Both the position numbers and the translations under genes were made by a program. From Longimicrobiaceae bacterium (GTDB lineage: Bacteria; Gemmatimonadota; Gemmatimonadetes; Longimicrobiales; Longimicrobiaceae), in the NCBI GenBank assembly GCA_036375715.1, contig DASVBS010000025.1:36054-100053 (forward strand): a stretch of DNA of 64,000 bases. Reading direction: 5' to 3'. Below, piece after piece: positions 26,946 to 35,714 of the stretch; position 1 is the stretch's first letter; each line of letters begins with the position of its first letter. The notes below the pieces were generated by a model. The model made no database searches. It saw nothing but the letters and a program-made list of their open reading frames with translations, and was not told where the DNA came from.

Positions 26946-28679
26946 TTGAGCGAAACCCCGACAGAGACCCCGCCGGAGCAACTCTACGCAACCCTTCGGG
27001 ACCGCTTCTGTCTCGACGAATTCCGAGAGGGGCAGAAAGAGGCGGTGGAGGCCGTGCTCGCCGGGCGGGACACCCTGGTCATCATGCCGACCGGCTCAGG
27101 GAAATCGCTGATCTACCAGCTCCCTGCCCTGCTCCTTCCCGGGCTCACCGTGGTCGTCTCGCCGCTCATCGCGCTGATGAAGGACCAGACGGACAAGCTC
27201 GAGGAGCTGGGGGTGGACGCGCGGGCGATCAACTCCTCGCTCAGCGATCGGGAGCGCGCGGCGGAGGAAGAGGCCGTCGAGCACGGTGAGGGCAAAATCC
27301 TCTACGTGACGCCCGAGCGCTTCCGCGACCGCGAGTTCTTCGAGGTGCTGCTGGGGCGCAAGGTGTCGCTCTTCGTGGTCGACGAGGCGCACTGCGTCAG
27401 CCAGTGGGGCCACGATTTTCGCCCGGACTACATGATGCTGGGCTCCATCGCCCGCCGCCTCGGCCGACCCCCGATCCTGGCCCTCACCGCGACCGCCCCG
27501 CCGGAGGTCCAGGACGACATCGCCACCCAGCTGGGAATGGTCGATCCGTTCCGGGTGGTCGGCGAGCTGATCCGCCCGAACCTGTTCCTCGAGGTGATCC
27601 CCACCGTGAACGACGAGGCGAAAGACGTCGCCCTCGAGCAGATCCTCCGGGACACGGAGGGAAGCGGGATCATCTACACCGCGACCGTGCGAGAGGCGGA
27701 GCGGCTCTACGCGGAGCTCGGCTCACGCTGGCCTGTTGCACTCTACCACGGAAAGCGGCCCGCGCGCGAGCGCGAGGAAGCACAGGATGCCTGGTCCACG
27801 GGCGCCGTGAAAGCGATCGTCGCTACGAACGCATTCGGCCTGGGGATCGATAAGGCGGACATCCGCTTCGTGGTCCACTACCAGTTCCCCGGATCCCTGG
27901 AGGCGTACTACCAGGAGGCGGGTCGGGCGGGGCGTGGCGGCGCCGCCGCGCGCTGCACAATTCTCTACCGCGAGGAAGATCGCGCGGTGCAGGGCTACTT
28001 TCTCGGCGGCAAGTACCCGGATATCGGCGAGGCGGCCCAGGTGGCGCGCGTCGTCAATGCAATGGATGCGGGCGAGCGCCGGCCACTGGTTGAGATCGCG
28101 GAGGCAGCAGACGTCCCCAGACGAAAGACTCGCATCGTCCTGACGCTGCTCAAGCGGCAGGGGATGATGCGGGAGATCCGCGGTGGCTCCTGGGAGAGGC
28201 TGGCCGACGACGTGACGCGCGCGGACCTCAGCAGGGATCTGCGTGATTACGAGGAACGGCGCGCAGCAGACCGGCGCAAGCTGCAGGCAATGGTCCGCTA
28301 CTGCCGCACCGCTCGCTGCCGCACGCGGGTGATCCTGGAGTACTTCGGGCACGCTCCGATGCAGGACTACCGCTGCGGGCACTGCGACAACGATGGCGCT
28401 GCCGCCGGAACGCTTTCGCCTCCCGCCTCCCGCGAAGGGGCCGTGCCCGCCTCCGACAGGGGGACGCCCGGCGCGATTGTGAACGGTAGCCGGGCGCTGG
28501 CCACCAGCCGCGCGCCAGCCGCTGAGAAGAAGGCGTTTGCGGCATCGGAAGGGGACGAGGTGGCACACGGCACCTATGGTCGCGGCGTACTGCTGGAGCG
28601 GCGGGGTGAGCGCGGTGAGGTGGATTTCGGCGGTCACGGCATCCGAGTCGTCCGGCTGGACGAGCTGAGCGAGGTCTGA
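26946..28679 (+). CDS. recQ: RecQ-family ATP-dependent DNA helicase
   Basis: 577 residues from a TTG at 26946 preceded by GAGGAAG; no ATG gives a sensible N-terminus. RecQ unwinds DNA 3'-5' in recombination and fork repair. Motifs: FREGQKEAVEA (motif 0), MPTGSGKSLIYQLPA (I), VVDEAHCVSQWGHDFRP (II, DEAH), LTATA (III), and AYYQEAGRAGRGG (VI). The zinc-binding region is present as CRTARC followed by CGHCDND near residues 455-482. In place of a classic HRDC domain the tail ends with a short basic/hydrophobic module (HGTYGRGVLLERRG...VRVVRLDE). Start is divergent from the DUF4956 gene, with 118 bases between. Confidence 0.94.
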   Translation: MSETPTETPPEQLYATLRDRFCLDEFREGQKEAVEAVLAGRDTLVIMPTGSGKSLIYQLPALLLPGLTVVVSPLIALMKDQTDKLEELGVDARAINSSLSDRERAAEEEAVEHGEGKILYVTPERFRDREFFEVLLGRKVSLFVVDEAHCVSQWGHDFRPDYMMLGSIARRLGRPPILALTATAPPEVQDDIATQLGMVDPFRVVGELIRPNLFLEVIPTVNDEAKDVALEQILRDTEGSGIIYTATVREAERLYAELGSRWPVALYHGKRPAREREEAQDAWSTGAVKAIVATNAFGLGIDKADIRFVVHYQFPGSLEAYYQEAGRAGRGGAAARCTILYREEDRAVQGYFLGGKYPDIGEAAQVARVVNAMDAGERRPLVEIAEAADVPRRKTRIVLTLLKRQGMMREIRGGSWERLADDVTRADLSRDLRDYEERRAADRRKLQAMVRYCRTARCRTRVILEYFGHAPMQDYRCGHCDNDGAAAGTLSPPASREGAVPASDRGTPGAIVNGSRALATSRAPAAEKKAFAASEGDEVAHGTYGRGVLLERRGERGEVDFGGHGIRVVRLDELSEV

Positions 28680-28741
28680 CGGGATCTTCTTTTCTCCCCT
28701 TTTCCCCGCCTTCGCCTCTCCCGCATCCACTGTCTCTCCCG

Positions 28742-29818
28742 GTGACCGCTTCTTCCCGTCCTTTCGCCGAAGCGCCTACGCCTTCTCACCGCAAGGCTCC
28801 GAGGTCCCGCCTGCTGGGCATCTCGGGCTTCGCCCTGCTGGCGGTCACCGTGCTCTGGCTGGCCGGCGTCGTGGGAGGCACCCCCCAGGCTGTACAGCTG
28901 GTCCTGGTTACGGCTGCGCTGGCAGCCATCGCTTTCGCTGTGTCGCAGGGTGTATCCAGCGTTCACGACTGGGCGGTACCGCTACTGCTCGTGGGAGGGG
29001 CGCTGCTGTTCGGATACCTGCGATACGAAGCTTTCTTCCGCCGGGGTCCGGGACAGCCCCTCGGCTACTCGAACGCGACCGGGGCACTGTATCTGCTCGC
29101 CGCGGCAGCCGCGCTCCAGCTCCTCGCTCGCGCACGAACCCGCCCTGGCCGGTTGCTCGGTCTCTTTGCCGCGCTCGCTTTCGCGGGGATCCCCTGGCTG
29201 ATCGGCACCATTTCGGCGGGCGTGCTGCTGTGCCTCCTGCCGCTGGGCCTGCTGGCGCGGGGTCGCAAGGGCGTCCGGCGGTGCATCGTGGCCGGCGCAA
29301 GCGCGATCGTGCTGACGCTCGGCGTCGCCGTCGCCCTCGGCTCCACCTACGATCCGGCGACGCGGGACGGGTGGACGGAAGGGCTGGCGGCCCGTTCCCT
29401 CAGCGAACGGCGCCTGATGTTGTGGGGCGACGCGCTGCAGATGGTTCGCGAGCACCCGGTGAGCGGAGTGGGCCTGGGGCGGTTTCCGGAGGTGAGTCCC
29501 ACCGCGCTCGCCAACGCCGATACGCGCTGGCCGCACAACGAGCCTCTCCACCTGGGGGCGGAAGCCGGTCTCCCCGGGTTGCTGCTGCTCCTGATGCTGT
29601 ATGGTTGGGGCTTTGCCAGCTTGTGGTGGGAGGGAGACGACGGTGCCGCGGCGGTCGGGGCGCTGGCGCTGGCCGCGGTGGCCGTGCAGGCGAACATCGA
29701 CTACATCCTGCACTTCCCCGCAGTTGTCGGTATGCTCGCCACCACGGTGGGGGCGGGGACGCGTCGGTCGCTCCGCCACGCGCGAACATACGGGCCGTCA
29801 CGCGTCTACCGACGCTGA
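28742..29818 (+). CDS. O-antigen ligase/polymerase-like membrane protein
   Basis: 358 residues, GTG start at 28742. About eight or nine transmembrane helices surround a long periplasmic loop (about residues 200-275) containing SERRLMLWGDALQMVREHPVSGVGLGRF and a later NEPLHLGAEAGLPG, which together are the diagnostic Wzy_C/WaaL pattern (SERxxxWxxAxxxxxxxPxxGxGxGxF, HNxxLxxxxExGxxG). Such enzymes polymerise or transfer glycans from undecaprenyl pyrophosphate in the periplasm. It lies before the acyl-decoration module and the glycan locus, so it may ligate or polymerise that glycan. The acceptor is unknown. Confidence 0.85.
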   Translation: MTASSRPFAEAPTPSHRKAPRSRLLGISGFALLAVTVLWLAGVVGGTPQAVQLVLVTAALAAIAFAVSQGVSSVHDWAVPLLLVGGALLFGYLRYEAFFRRGPGQPLGYSNATGALYLLAAAAALQLLARARTRPGRLLGLFAALAFAGIPWLIGTISAGVLLCLLPLGLLARGRKGVRRCIVAGASAIVLTLGVAVALGSTYDPATRDGWTEGLAARSLSERRLMLWGDALQMVREHPVSGVGLGRFPEVSPTALANADTRWPHNEPLHLGAEAGLPGLLLLLMLYGWGFASLWWEGDDGAAAVGALALAAVAVQANIDYILHFPAVVGMLATTVGAGTRRSLRHARTYGPSRVYRR

Positions 29819-29987
29819 TCGAAGCCAACAAGCTCAGCCGGATGGGGCGGCGGTGGTTAGCCTCTTCCTGCCAGCCGAGCAGGTGAAGGAAGGTAGCGGC
29901 GGCTCGAGGCGCGACGCGCCTGAAGTCCCGGAGCGGATTGGCCGCAGACCGCGATGCGACCATATTCGCAGCCGCGACCAGTCGGCA

Positions 29988-31136
29988 TTACAGACCGAGC
30001 CACCCCGCGATGATGTTCTTCTGGATCTCGGACGTGCCGGAGTAGAGGGTGCTTCCCACCGAATCCCGCAGAACCCGCTCGATGCCATACTCCACCATGT
30101 AGCCGTAGCCGCCGAACACCTGGAGCGCATCGAGCGCGCTCGCCACCAGCGATTCGCTCACCAGCACTTTCGTCATCGACGACTCCAGCGCGAGACTCCT
30201 CGCCCGGCCTAGTTTGGAAGCGGCTCGATACGTCATCAAACGCGCCGCCTCCAGGCGAATCTTCATGTCGACGATCCGGTGCGACACCGCCTGGAACTTG
30301 CCGATCGCCTGCCCGAAGGCGGTCCGCGTCCGGGCCTGGGTGACGGCGCGCTCGAGCAGTCGCTGCATCGTACCCACGTGCACGGCCGCGATGCAGATCC
30401 GCTCCCACTCCATCGATTCCGTGAACACGCCTGCCCCACCGCCCACCTCGCCGACCACGGCGCCCCGCGGCACCACCACGTCCTCCAGCACCAGCTCGCT
30501 GATCGGAGAGCTGCGCAGCCCCATCTTCTCGAACCGCTGTCCGACGCGAAAGCCAGGTGCGGAGGTCTCGACGAGAAAAGCGGTCACCCCGCCGTAGTAG
30601 CCCCGCGACGGGTCGGTCACCGCGTAGATGAGCGCCAGATCCGCGACGGGTCCATTGGAGGCGAAAGTCTTCGTCCCGCTGATGCGGAAGCCGTCGCCGT
30701 CAGGCACCGCGCGGGTGGTCATGGCGAAGGCGTCGGACCCGGAGCCGGGTTCCGACATCCCGTTGACGGCGATGCGCGCCCCCCGGGCAAGCTCGGGGAG
30801 GTAGCGCTCCTTCAACTCCTCGCTCCCGTGCTTCCAGACCGGCACCACGCACGCGAGCAGGTGCGCGCAGACGGAGAAGACCAGCCCACCGTCCTCGCAC
30901 CCGTAGCCGAACGCCTCCAGGGCTAGCGCCGTGGTCAGCGGATCCTGTCCCACGCCGCCGTACTCCTCTGGCACCGGAAGCCCCGTCAGCCCCATCTCTC
31001 CGCAGAGACCGAAGAGCGTTCGCGAGAACTCCCCCGCCCGGTCGCGCTCCTCCGCCCCGGCATTCAGCTCGCGCCGCGCAAAGGCGATGATCTCGCGGCG
31101 TAGCAGCTTCTGTTCGTCGGTATACTCGAAGTCCAT
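29988..31136 (-). CDS. Acyl-CoA-dehydrogenase-like flavoprotein, likely acts on carrier-bound aminoacyl
   Basis: 382 residues, full-length acyl-CoA dehydrogenase fold with NGMSEPGSGSDAFAMTT (FAD/substrate loop) and FGGYGYMVEYGIERVLRD. The usual catalytic Glu of the C-terminal YEGT motif is Ser (YSGTSEIQ, 365-372). A Glu is instead present at 245 (SMEWERICIA), the position used by isovaleryl-CoA dehydrogenase and by prolyl-carrier-protein oxidases. The segment FSVCAHLLACVVPVWKHGSEELKERYL also recalls the PigA/PltE/AnaB group, from memory. With the AMP ligase whose gene ends exactly where this one starts, and the carrier protein, it probably desaturates an aminoacyl thioester. A general fatty-acid role is the alternative. 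Confidence 0.85.
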   Translation of the reverse strand: MDFEYTDEQKLLRREIIAFARRELNAGAEERDRAGEFSRTLFGLCGEMGLTGLPVPEEYGGVGQDPLTTALALEAFGYGCEDGGLVFSVCAHLLACVVPVWKHGSEELKERYLPELARGARIAVNGMSEPGSGSDAFAMTTRAVPDGDGFRISGTKTFASNGPVADLALIYAVTDPSRGYYGGVTAFLVETSAPGFRVGQRFEKMGLRSSPISELVLEDVVVPRGAVVGEVGGGAGVFTESMEWERICIAAVHVGTMQRLLERAVTQARTRTAFGQAIGKFQAVSHRIVDMKIRLEAARLMTYRAASKLGRARSLALESSMTKVLVSESLVASALDALQVFGGYGYMVEYGIERVLRDSVGSTLYSGTSEIQKNIIAGWLGL

Positions 31137-32713
31137 CAGAGGGCGGCCTTGAGCGCTTCCAGGTCGGTTTTGGCGGTCGATGTCTTCGGCAGCGACGGGA
31201 GGAAGGCGAAGCGGTCCGGGATCATGTACTGCGGCAGGTGATCGGTCAGGAACCGCTTCATTTCGATCTGCGACGCGCCAGCGCCGTTCGCCATACTGAG
31301 GAAGGCATGGATGCGCACGCCATTTTCCTCATCGAGGACGGCGATCACCGCAGCCTCCTCCACCGCCGGGTGCCGGTAGAGCGCCGATTCGATCTCCCCC
31401 AACTCCACCCGGTATCCACGGCGCTTGACCATGCGGTCCCTCCGGCCGGCGAACTCGTACACGCCGCCACCGCTGTCGCGCACGATGTCGCCCGTGCGAT
31501 ACCAGTGACGGCCCGCGTGCTCGACGAAGGCGGCAGCTGTGCGCACGGGATCCTGCCAGTACTCCTTCATCACCGATCCCCCCGCGATCAGCAGCTCCCC
31601 CTCCTCGCCCGGTGCGACATCGTTCCCGTCGGCATCGACCACCCGAGAGAGGTCGTTCGAGCAGGTGACGCCGATCGGATACGGCACCGTCCGCTCCTCC
31701 GGGACCATGCCCGGCACCTCGAAATAGGTGCAGACGTTGGTCTCGGTCGGGCCGTAGAGGTTGAAGTAGCGCGGGCCACGCCACAGCCGCTGCAACGCTC
31801 GCAGGTGCTTGACCGGGAAGACCTCGCCGGCGAAGAGCACGAGCCGCAGGGAAGAGTAATCGTGCTGCTCCATCCGGCCGAACTCGGTCAGCATCCGCAG
31901 GATGGAGGGCGTCGAGTACCAGACTGTTATTCCGCGTTGGGCGATCAGCGGCGCCAGGCGGAGCGGCTGCTTGCCCGCCTCCTCGCCGATCAGTACCAGT
32001 CGCGCGCCGTGCTTGAGCGGGACGTAGATGTCCAGGATGGACAGATCGAAATGGAACGGCGCGTGGGATGAGAAGCGGTCACTGGGTCGAGGCTCGAAGG
32101 TCTCCGAGCACCAGTTCACGAAGGAGAGGGCGCTCGCGTGCGTGTGCACGACTCCCTTGGGCAGCCCCGTCGATCCCGAGGTGTAGAGGATGTACGCGAG
32201 ATCATCCGCGCCCCCCGCGACCTCCGGCGGCGGGGCCGTATGTGCCTGGCCGGCAGCCCCCTCCGCGGTGATCACGAGGAGCTCCACGCCGAAGTCGTCC
32301 AACTCGGTGAGCGGGGTCGCTGCGAGCGGCTGCACCCCTCCCCAGACACCGCGGAGCTCGTCGCACCGGGCTGCGTCGGCCACCACCGCGCGCACGTCGC
32401 AGTTGCCGAAGATCAGGGCGCAGCGCGAGATCGGTGAGAGCGGATCCGCGGGCACATAGGCCGCTCCCGCCTTGAGGATTCCGAAGATGGCAGCCACCAC
32501 ACCGACCGATTTCGGGGCCAGGATCCCCACCCGGTCGCCGGGCCGGACCCCGGCGGCGATCAAGCGCTGCATCACCGCCTGCGAGCGGGTGCGGAGCTCG
32601 GCGTAGGTGATCTCGACCGACCGATCTGGATCCTCGATCGCCACGCCGATGGGGTTGATGGCTGCACCCCGGTCCAGCACGTGATGCAGCCGCTCCGGCG
32701 CGGGCGCGTTCAT
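31136..32713 (-). CDS. Amino-acid adenylation enzyme (AMP-ligase, DltA/prolyl-ligase-like)
   Basis: 525 residues from the ATG at 32713, which overlaps the stop of the carrier protein gene (ATGA). ANL-family motifs are all present: LYTSGSTGLPKG (A3, 177-188), NLYGPTET (A5), YRTGD (A7), GYRVELGEIE (A8) and TAKTD near the C-terminus with the A10 Lys. The A4 region HFDLSILD has Asp223 at the place that binds the alpha-amino group of amino acids, so the substrate is an amino acid rather than a fatty acid. Stand-alone ligases of this type charge D-Ala (DltA) or L-Pro (PltF/PigI). With an oxidase next door, Pro or another oxidisable amino acid is favoured. Confidence 0.9.
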   Translation of the reverse strand: MNAPAPERLHHVLDRGAAINPIGVAIEDPDRSVEITYAELRTRSQAVMQRLIAAGVRPGDRVGILAPKSVGVVAAIFGILKAGAAYVPADPLSPISRCALIFGNCDVRAVVADAARCDELRGVWGGVQPLAATPLTELDDFGVELLVITAEGAAGQAHTAPPPEVAGGADDLAYILYTSGSTGLPKGVVHTHASALSFVNWCSETFEPRPSDRFSSHAPFHFDLSILDIYVPLKHGARLVLIGEEAGKQPLRLAPLIAQRGITVWYSTPSILRMLTEFGRMEQHDYSSLRLVLFAGEVFPVKHLRALQRLWRGPRYFNLYGPTETNVCTYFEVPGMVPEERTVPYPIGVTCSNDLSRVVDADGNDVAPGEEGELLIAGGSVMKEYWQDPVRTAAAFVEHAGRHWYRTGDIVRDSGGGVYEFAGRRDRMVKRRGYRVELGEIESALYRHPAVEEAAVIAVLDEENGVRIHAFLSMANGAGASQIEMKRFLTDHLPQYMIPDRFAFLPSLPKTSTAKTDLEALKAAL

Positions 32714-32964
32714 GTGGGTTGACGCTTCGACTCGACGGTCCGCGCCACCCTCGCGATGGTATTCAGGTGGTCCGGACTCATCTCGTGAGCCTCGATGGAG
32801 ACCCCGAACTCCTCTTCCAGGAACATCACCAGCTTCATCGTGGAGATGGAATCGAGGATCCCCCCGGTGATGAGCGGTGTGTCCTCGGTCAGCAGCGCGG
32901 GATTCTCGCCCGGCAGGCATTCGTCGAGGATGTACTGCTTGATCCTCATCTCGGTGTCGGTCAT
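32710..32964 (-). CDS. Acyl/peptidyl carrier protein
   Basis: 84 residues, the usual size for a free-standing carrier protein; start ATG at 32964. Ser39 in GGILDSI is the phosphopantetheine attachment site (consensus xDS[IL]). The downstream helix KLVMFLEEEFGVSIEAHEM is typical helix II/III sequence. It should carry the amino acid loaded by the overlapping AMP ligase, pass it to the dehydrogenase-like enzyme and then donate it to the MBOAT acyltransferase encoded just upstream. No phosphopantetheinyl transferase gene is visible in the window. Confidence 0.92.
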   Translation of the reverse strand: MTDTEMRIKQYILDECLPGENPALLTEDTPLITGGILDSISTMKLVMFLEEEFGVSIEAHEMSPDHLNTIARVARTVESKRQPT

Positions 32965-33032
32965 TGTCGCCTTTCGTTGAGGAGGTTTACGCCGGAGGGT
33001 TACGCCGCACGCCGGAGGAGCCGGCCGTACCG

Positions 33033-35633
33033 TCACCGTTCTCCCATCAACTCCGGGAGACTTTCGGTCAATCGCGCGTAGAGCGCCTGCGACAGGAGCA
33101 GGTGCCCGCGGGCATTCGGGTGCGTGTCCCAGGTGGCGAGCCGGAGCTCGCTCGGATCGTGACCGGCGTAGGTGCCACCAAGGTCCCAGATGATGAAGCC
33201 CGCCTCCTCCGCGAGCCGTCGCAGGCGCCGCGGCGACGCCAGGTCGTCCGCTTCTACCACCGGCACGTAGATCCATACCGGCACGGCGCCCATCGCGCGC
33301 GCGGCCGACACCATCGTGCGGAAGCTCCACGCGAGAACGTCGTTACCGACGGTGGCTAGCCGCCGCTCCACTTCGCCGCGGCTCATCCCCGCCGTAGCGC
33401 CGGATCGCGCCACAATCTCCGCCAGCTCCGGATAAGGGATGGGATGTCCGACCTGAACAGCGATCGCCAGCCGGCGGACCGCCCGGGTGCGCTCGTTCGA
33501 GTGGGCCGTGTAGAAGACTGCGTCGGGCTGGAACGCTGAAAGCTTGTTGAGCGCCTGGATCGCGCTCTGGTGTGCCGTGTAGCCGGCGACCGCGAAGTTC
33601 AGGATCTCGAAGCGGGTGCCCAGCTCGGCTGCCATCTCCCGGTTCAGCCGTTCCTCGGTCAACGACTCGAAAATCTCCTCGGCGGCGACGCCCGCGCCCA
33701 TGGTATGGGAGGCGCCGAGCAGGGCAATGCGGTAGGTCCCCGGCGGCTTGGCCTGAGTGTACTCGCGATCGCGCATCCCCCAACGGTTGGTGTGGAAGGG
33801 AATGCGCAGGATGGTCACCTGGAAGGAAGGGATCAGCTCGAACTCGAGGAGGTCGTGGGTCCAGATGACCGCCCCCGCCTCCCGGACGCCGAGCCAATCA
33901 CCCGGCTGACGCTGCGGTGAGACCCGCCAGAGGGCGCTGGCGAAGTTCTCGGCATCGAGCAGCCCCTCGTAGTAGCCCCGCTCGAGCGCTTCGGCGTCGC
34001 GAGCGTTGAGCCGCGAATCCTGGAGCGAGGCGATGGCGGTCGCCACCTGCGGCGTGAAGGTCGACTGAATGGAGGGGAGCCCGACCAGCACCAGGGTCAA
34101 AGCCGTCCCACCCGAGACCACCACCGAGCGGCCGAAGCTCGGCCGATCCCCCAGCGGCGTCAGCGGCCAGCCGCGGTGCCGCAGATACTGCGCGACCACG
34201 CCCAGGGCGACCAGCAGCGCCAGCGCTCCGAATAGGGCGGCGACGCTGATCGCACTGACTCCTCGCGCGCTGCCGACCAGTTCCAGCCACTGCGACAGGC
34301 TGCCGCTGCTCCAGAGCGACCAGAGCACAGTGATGGTCACCAGCATCGCCGTGACCTTGAGCGCATGAGCGGTTGCCGCGGGCAAGCTCCAGTGCGGCCT
34401 GGACAGGGCGCGCCGCCGGCCACGGCGGGCTTCCCAGAGGGAATTCACCACCACCAGCCCACCCAGTATCCCCCAGAACAATGCATCGGGAACGGTGATC
34501 GGGAAGGTGCCGCGCAGCCAGAGCCACTGGTACGAGTGCAGGATCCACGTGCCGGCAAAGACCACCAGCGTGGCCCCGACCATCGCGGGTTGCAGGCCAT
34601 ACCGCTTCAGGCGCATCAGCGACGGATAGTAGAAGATCTTCATCATGAAGTCCTTCCAGTAGATGTTGATCCGCCGCCAGTAGTCGTTGAAGCTAGAAGC
34701 GAGAAGGTAGGCGTGGTGGGTCTCGGGAAGGTTGAAGCCGAAGAGACACAGGATCCCCACGATCATGTGGAACTGGCCCGAGATCCGGAGATAGAGCAGG
34801 TAGGTCGAGACCATCGACTGCACGACTCCACCCAGTCCCACGACCTCGGCCGCGGTCGGCACCAGGTGGTAGTAGACCGCACGGTAGATCAGGAGCTGCA
34901 CTAAACCCCGCACGATCCAGTTGAGACCCTTCTGGTAGATGGCCTCGGCGTCGGTGTCGTAGTAGGTGCTCCGGAATCGCTGGTAGTCGACTACGGGAAA
35001 GAGGGGGAAGCAGACATTCGGCAGCAGGAAGAAATAGCTCAGTCGCTGCCACAGGGACGTCTGCCCGTGCTCGTGGCGGAGGTCGTAGAGGTAGATGATC
35101 AGGCGGAACATGAACATCGACCCCAGGATCGGCAGGACCAGGGTCGCGAACTCCGGCAGCGGAGCGGAGATCCATTCCAGGCGTACGGCCGCGAGCAGCG
35201 CCGCGGCCGCCAACACCACCCCAACGCGGTAGGCGAAACCGATCGGCAGATGGCAGATACCCAGCAGCGTCAGCCCGAGGAGGATCAGCGCCATCCCGTG
35301 GACGAAGCCGAGCACGCCGCCGATGGCCGCCATCGAGATCAGCACGAAGAACGGCTGGCGCAAACGGAGCGGAAGCAGGGTGTGGACGACGAAGCCGACG
35401 AAGATCAGCGGGAGGAGTTTGCCGAAGCCAAAGGTCTCTTCGATGCGAAAGACCTGCAGGGCATACAGCACCGCCCCCAGCTCCGCCACGATGATCCCCA
35501 GGCGAAGCCAGCGGCGGCGGTCCGCTTCGGGACGGGTCTCCGGCGGGGTCGGCGGTGCTTCGAAGACCCTCCCAACGCCGACCGGTGGCGACGCGGCTGG
35601 AGCCGGACTCGGCGTTTCGATCTGGTGTGCCAT
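33033..35633 (-). CDS. MBOAT O-acyltransferase fused to periplasmic SGNH-type domain
   Basis: 866 residues. Residues about 40-520 form a multi-pass MBOAT domain like DltB/AlgI: PNVCFPLFPVVDYQRF, SSFNDYWRRINIYWKDFM (315-330) and the catalytic-type His366 in GTWILHSYQW. The DltB-equivalent RRWH motif reads RRIN, with Asn323 replacing His. Residues about 545-866 form an SGNH hydrolase-like domain with Ser642 in LLGASHT, VAGY (682-685), HSNE (Asn713) and DTHPN (Asp836, His838). The membrane part would move an acyl group from the carrier protein across the membrane and the SGNH part would place it on a glycan. It is 68 bases upstream of the carrier protein gene. Confidence 0.88.
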   Translation of the reverse strand: MAHQIETPSPAPAASPPVGVGRVFEAPPTPPETRPEADRRRWLRLGIIVAELGAVLYALQVFRIEETFGFGKLLPLIFVGFVVHTLLPLRLRQPFFVLISMAAIGGVLGFVHGMALILLGLTLLGICHLPIGFAYRVGVVLAAAALLAAVRLEWISAPLPEFATLVLPILGSMFMFRLIIYLYDLRHEHGQTSLWQRLSYFFLLPNVCFPLFPVVDYQRFRSTYYDTDAEAIYQKGLNWIVRGLVQLLIYRAVYYHLVPTAAEVVGLGGVVQSMVSTYLLYLRISGQFHMIVGILCLFGFNLPETHHAYLLASSFNDYWRRINIYWKDFMMKIFYYPSLMRLKRYGLQPAMVGATLVVFAGTWILHSYQWLWLRGTFPITVPDALFWGILGGLVVVNSLWEARRGRRRALSRPHWSLPAATAHALKVTAMLVTITVLWSLWSSGSLSQWLELVGSARGVSAISVAALFGALALLVALGVVAQYLRHRGWPLTPLGDRPSFGRSVVVSGGTALTLVLVGLPSIQSTFTPQVATAIASLQDSRLNARDAEALERGYYEGLLDAENFASALWRVSPQRQPGDWLGVREAGAVIWTHDLLEFELIPSFQVTILRIPFHTNRWGMRDREYTQAKPPGTYRIALLGASHTMGAGVAAEEIFESLTEERLNREMAAELGTRFEILNFAVAGYTAHQSAIQALNKLSAFQPDAVFYTAHSNERTRAVRRLAIAVQVGHPIPYPELAEIVARSGATAGMSRGEVERRLATVGNDVLAWSFRTMVSAARAMGAVPVWIYVPVVEADDLASPRRLRRLAEEAGFIIWDLGGTYAGHDPSELRLATWDTHPNARGHLLLSQALYARLTESLPELMGER

Positions 35634-35714
35634 GAGGCGGTTGAGCAGGGCGGATGGCCAGCGGGCAACAGGACGCTTCGGCTTCCGTTCGCCGCCGGTC
35701 GATCAGGCCGAGCG

